NCBI GenBank assembly: GCA_030615425.1
Contig: JAUWZG010000025.1
Span: 1-14,483 of the forward strand
Reading direction: 5' to 3'
Length of the DNA stretch: 14,483 nt
Source of the DNA: Dehalococcoidia bacterium
GTDB lineage: Bacteria; Chloroflexota; Dehalococcoidia; Dehalococcoidales; BS750m-G39
Under the pieces are notes generated by a model. That model ran no database searches. It worked only from the letters and a program-made list of their open reading frames with translations, and had not been told where the DNA came from. Positions 13,604-14,483 of this stretch are shown piece by piece. The first letter of the stretch is position 1. Each line of letters starts with the position of its first letter. Position numbers and translations under genes: made by a program.

Positions 13604-13677
13604 CGACCCCGGGGGGATTCGAACCCCCGATCTCCACCGTGACAGGGTGGCATGTTAGTCCACTACACCACGGGGCC
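13604..13677 (-). tRNA. tRNA-Asp (GTC)
   Basis: The 74-nt minus-strand gene folds as a full cloverleaf: acceptor GGCCCCG with CGGGGTC (one G-U pair), D arm GTGT/ACAT, anticodon stem CCACC/GGTGG with loop CTGTCAC (anticodon GTC, plus-strand 13641-13643), and T arm GGGGG-TTCGAAT-CCCCC. The discriminator base is G, as expected for Asp. The 3' CCA is not encoded (CACC follows), so CCA must be added enzymatically. Confidence 0.97.
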
Positions 13678-13708
13678 ATTTTATTATGAGGCGTTTAACT
13701 TAAGTCAA

Positions 13709-13737
13709 AGTCTATCAGGGGCACCTTATTGTGTCAA
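13709..13737 (-). promoter_or_regulatory. Promoter of tRNA-Asp (and possibly the SnoaL-like gene)
   Basis: Perfect TTGACA (13732-13737), 17-base spacer and TAGACT (13709-13714) on the minus strand, placing the start near 13702, about 25 nt before the tRNA. This is the strongest promoter in the window. No terminator with a GC-rich stem is seen between the tRNA and the downstream SnoaL-like gene, only a short T run about 10 nt after the tRNA. Confidence 0.75.
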
Positions 13738-13777
13738 GCTGGTTGGTGGCGGGGCGGCTTATATTAATCCAGAGGTA

Positions 13778-13807
13778 TTGTTTGCATTCTTTGTTGTGTG
13801 TTATAAT
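13778..13807 (+). promoter_or_regulatory. Promoter of the rpsF-ssb operon
   Basis: TTGTTT (13778-13783), 18-base spacer and TATAAT (13802-13807), with TG one base before the -10. Start near 13814 leaves a leader of about 22 nt, too short for the structured S6:S18-binding leader known from some bacteria. Confidence 0.7.
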
Positions 13808-13835
13808 ATCTATCCAATTAGTTTTGAAGGAGATT

Positions 13836-14144
13836 ATGGTTTCTAAGGAAGACAAGCAGCTTCGAGACTACGAACTGGTAGTAATTATTAGTCCAGAAGT
13901 CGCGGATGATGCTCTTGATAGTGTAATAGATAACATAAGTCGTTTTATTACCGAAAACGGTGGCACTATTTCCAATGTAGAGCAGTGGGGTAAAAGAAAG
14001 CTAGCCTATCCAATAAAACATTTTATGGAGGGTAGTTATGTGTTGACTCGGTTCAAATTGAAGTCTACATTGGGTAAGGAGCTTGAAGCAAGTCTGCGGA
14101 TTTCTGAAGATGTTCTGCGGCATTTGCTGGTTAGGATTGAGTAG
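13836..14144 (+). CDS. rpsF: 30S ribosomal protein S6
   Basis: S6 binds 16S rRNA together with S18 in the platform of the small subunit. The protein has 102 residues, a normal length. The S6 signature is clear: LRDYELVVIISPEV (9-22), a mid-protein GGTISNVEQWGKRKLAYPI (42-60), and the YVLTRFKLKST strand (68-78). The acidic C-terminal tail is minimal (RIE). ATG 13836 is chosen because AAGGAG sits just before it (three bases, rather short) and the N-terminus fits the family; the longer frame from GTG 13731 would start upstream of the promoter. ssb follows after 54 nt, as in the common rpsF-ssb-rpsR operon. Confidence 0.96.
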   Translation: MVSKEDKQLRDYELVVIISPEVADDALDSVIDNISRFITENGGTISNVEQWGKRKLAYPIKHFMEGSYVLTRFKLKSTLGKELEASLRISEDVLRHLLVRIE

Positions 14145-14198
14145 GCAGTCAAGAAACGCCTGTTTCCTACGGATGTTGGGGGAGGGCGAAAGGAGTTT

Positions 14199-14483
14199 AT
14201 GGCGATGTTGACGTTAAACAAAGTAATGATTATAGGAAATGTTGGCACTGAACCCGAAATGCGTTTCACTCCTAATGGCAATCCGGTAACCTCATTTCGT
14301 GTTGCCACCAACCGCGTGTATACCACCCCCGAGGGCGAGCGTAAGCAGGAGACGGAGTGGTTTACCGTGGTCGCCTGGAATAGGCTAGCTGAAAATTGCA
14401 ACCAGTATCTGACTAAAGGTCAGCGTGTTTATGCTGAGGGCAGGCTGCATACCCGTACCTGGGAAGGTCAGGATGGGCAGCGG
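14199..14483 (+). CDS. ssb: Single-stranded DNA-binding protein, 3' end outside window
   Basis: The first 95 residues of SSB, which coats single-stranded DNA during replication and repair, are present. The OB fold is visible: LNKVMIIGNVGTEPEMRFTP (6-25), VTSFRVATNRV (30-40), ETEWFTVVAWNRLAENC (50-66) and LTKGQRVYAEGRLHTRTW (70-87). The tetramerisation part and acidic C-terminal tip lie outside the window. The first ATG (14199) is three bases from AGGAG; the second (14205), nine bases away, is an equally good start and would drop two residues. It is co-transcribed with rpsF. Confidence 0.95.
   Translation, partial: MAMLTLNKVMIIGNVGTEPEMRFTPNGNPVTSFRVATNRVYTTPEGERKQETEWFTVVAWNRLAENCNQYLTKGQRVYAEGRLHTRTWEGQDGQR

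Noticed and set aside
13731..13835. N-terminal extension of S6 from GTG 13731
   Set aside because: The extension lies over the rpsF promoter and does not resemble S6; ATG 13836 has the Shine-Dalgarno and the family N-terminus.

Overview
The window looks like a chromosomal segment of an anaerobic bacterium, most plausibly from the Chloroflexota (Dehalococcoidia-like). That placement is inference. It rests on the rpsF-ssb pair, the adhesin/bactofilin-type membrane protein beside trxB, an ADP-forming acyl-CoA synthetase-like protein, and the mix of Mo-hydroxylase, flavoprotein and iron-sulfur genes. I see no rRNA, CRISPR array, insertion sequence, integrase or phage gene, and no gene-free stretch longer than about 250 bases.

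Region 1 (1-8446, minus strand) is one tightly packed operon of at least eight genes, running from about 8446 down and off the left edge. In transcription order it holds: a GlcD/VAO-type FAD oxidase; a two-[4Fe-4S] protein with two CCG domains (HdrD/GlcF type); a second, divergent FAD oxidase; a small Cys-rich protein of unknown function; a CoxG/SRPBCC protein; and the FAD (CoxM-type), 2Fe-2S (CoxS-type) and molybdopterin (CoxL/XDH-type, incomplete) subunits of a molybdenum hydroxylase. Gaps are 2-23 nt and the last two genes overlap (ATGA). The Mo-subunit loop is of the general xanthine dehydrogenase/aldehyde oxidase kind, not the CO dehydrogenase kind. The layout suggests a two-stage oxidation: hydroxylation by the Mo enzyme and dehydrogenation by the flavoproteins, with electrons collected by the Fe-S subunit. 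The substrate cannot be read from the sequence.

Region 2 (8447-10806) holds a small zinc-ribbon protein and an orphan ADP-forming acyl-CoA synthetase alpha-type protein, both on the minus strand, separated by AT-rich non-coding DNA. The synthetase gene has no normal start codon at its Shine-Dalgarno. A clear sigma70-type promoter lies upstream of it.

Region 3 (10754-12870, plus strand) is a two-gene operon: a secreted/membrane protein with a bactofilin-like repeat domain, then thioredoxin reductase (trxB). An extended -10 promoter precedes it. Its 15-bp core is repeated exactly in front of the Region 1 operon.

Region 4 (12867-14483) has a SnoaL-like protein convergent with trxB (stops overlap), a tRNA-Asp(GTC) upstream of it on the same strand with a strong promoter, and, divergently, the housekeeping pair rpsF and ssb (ssb runs off the right edge).
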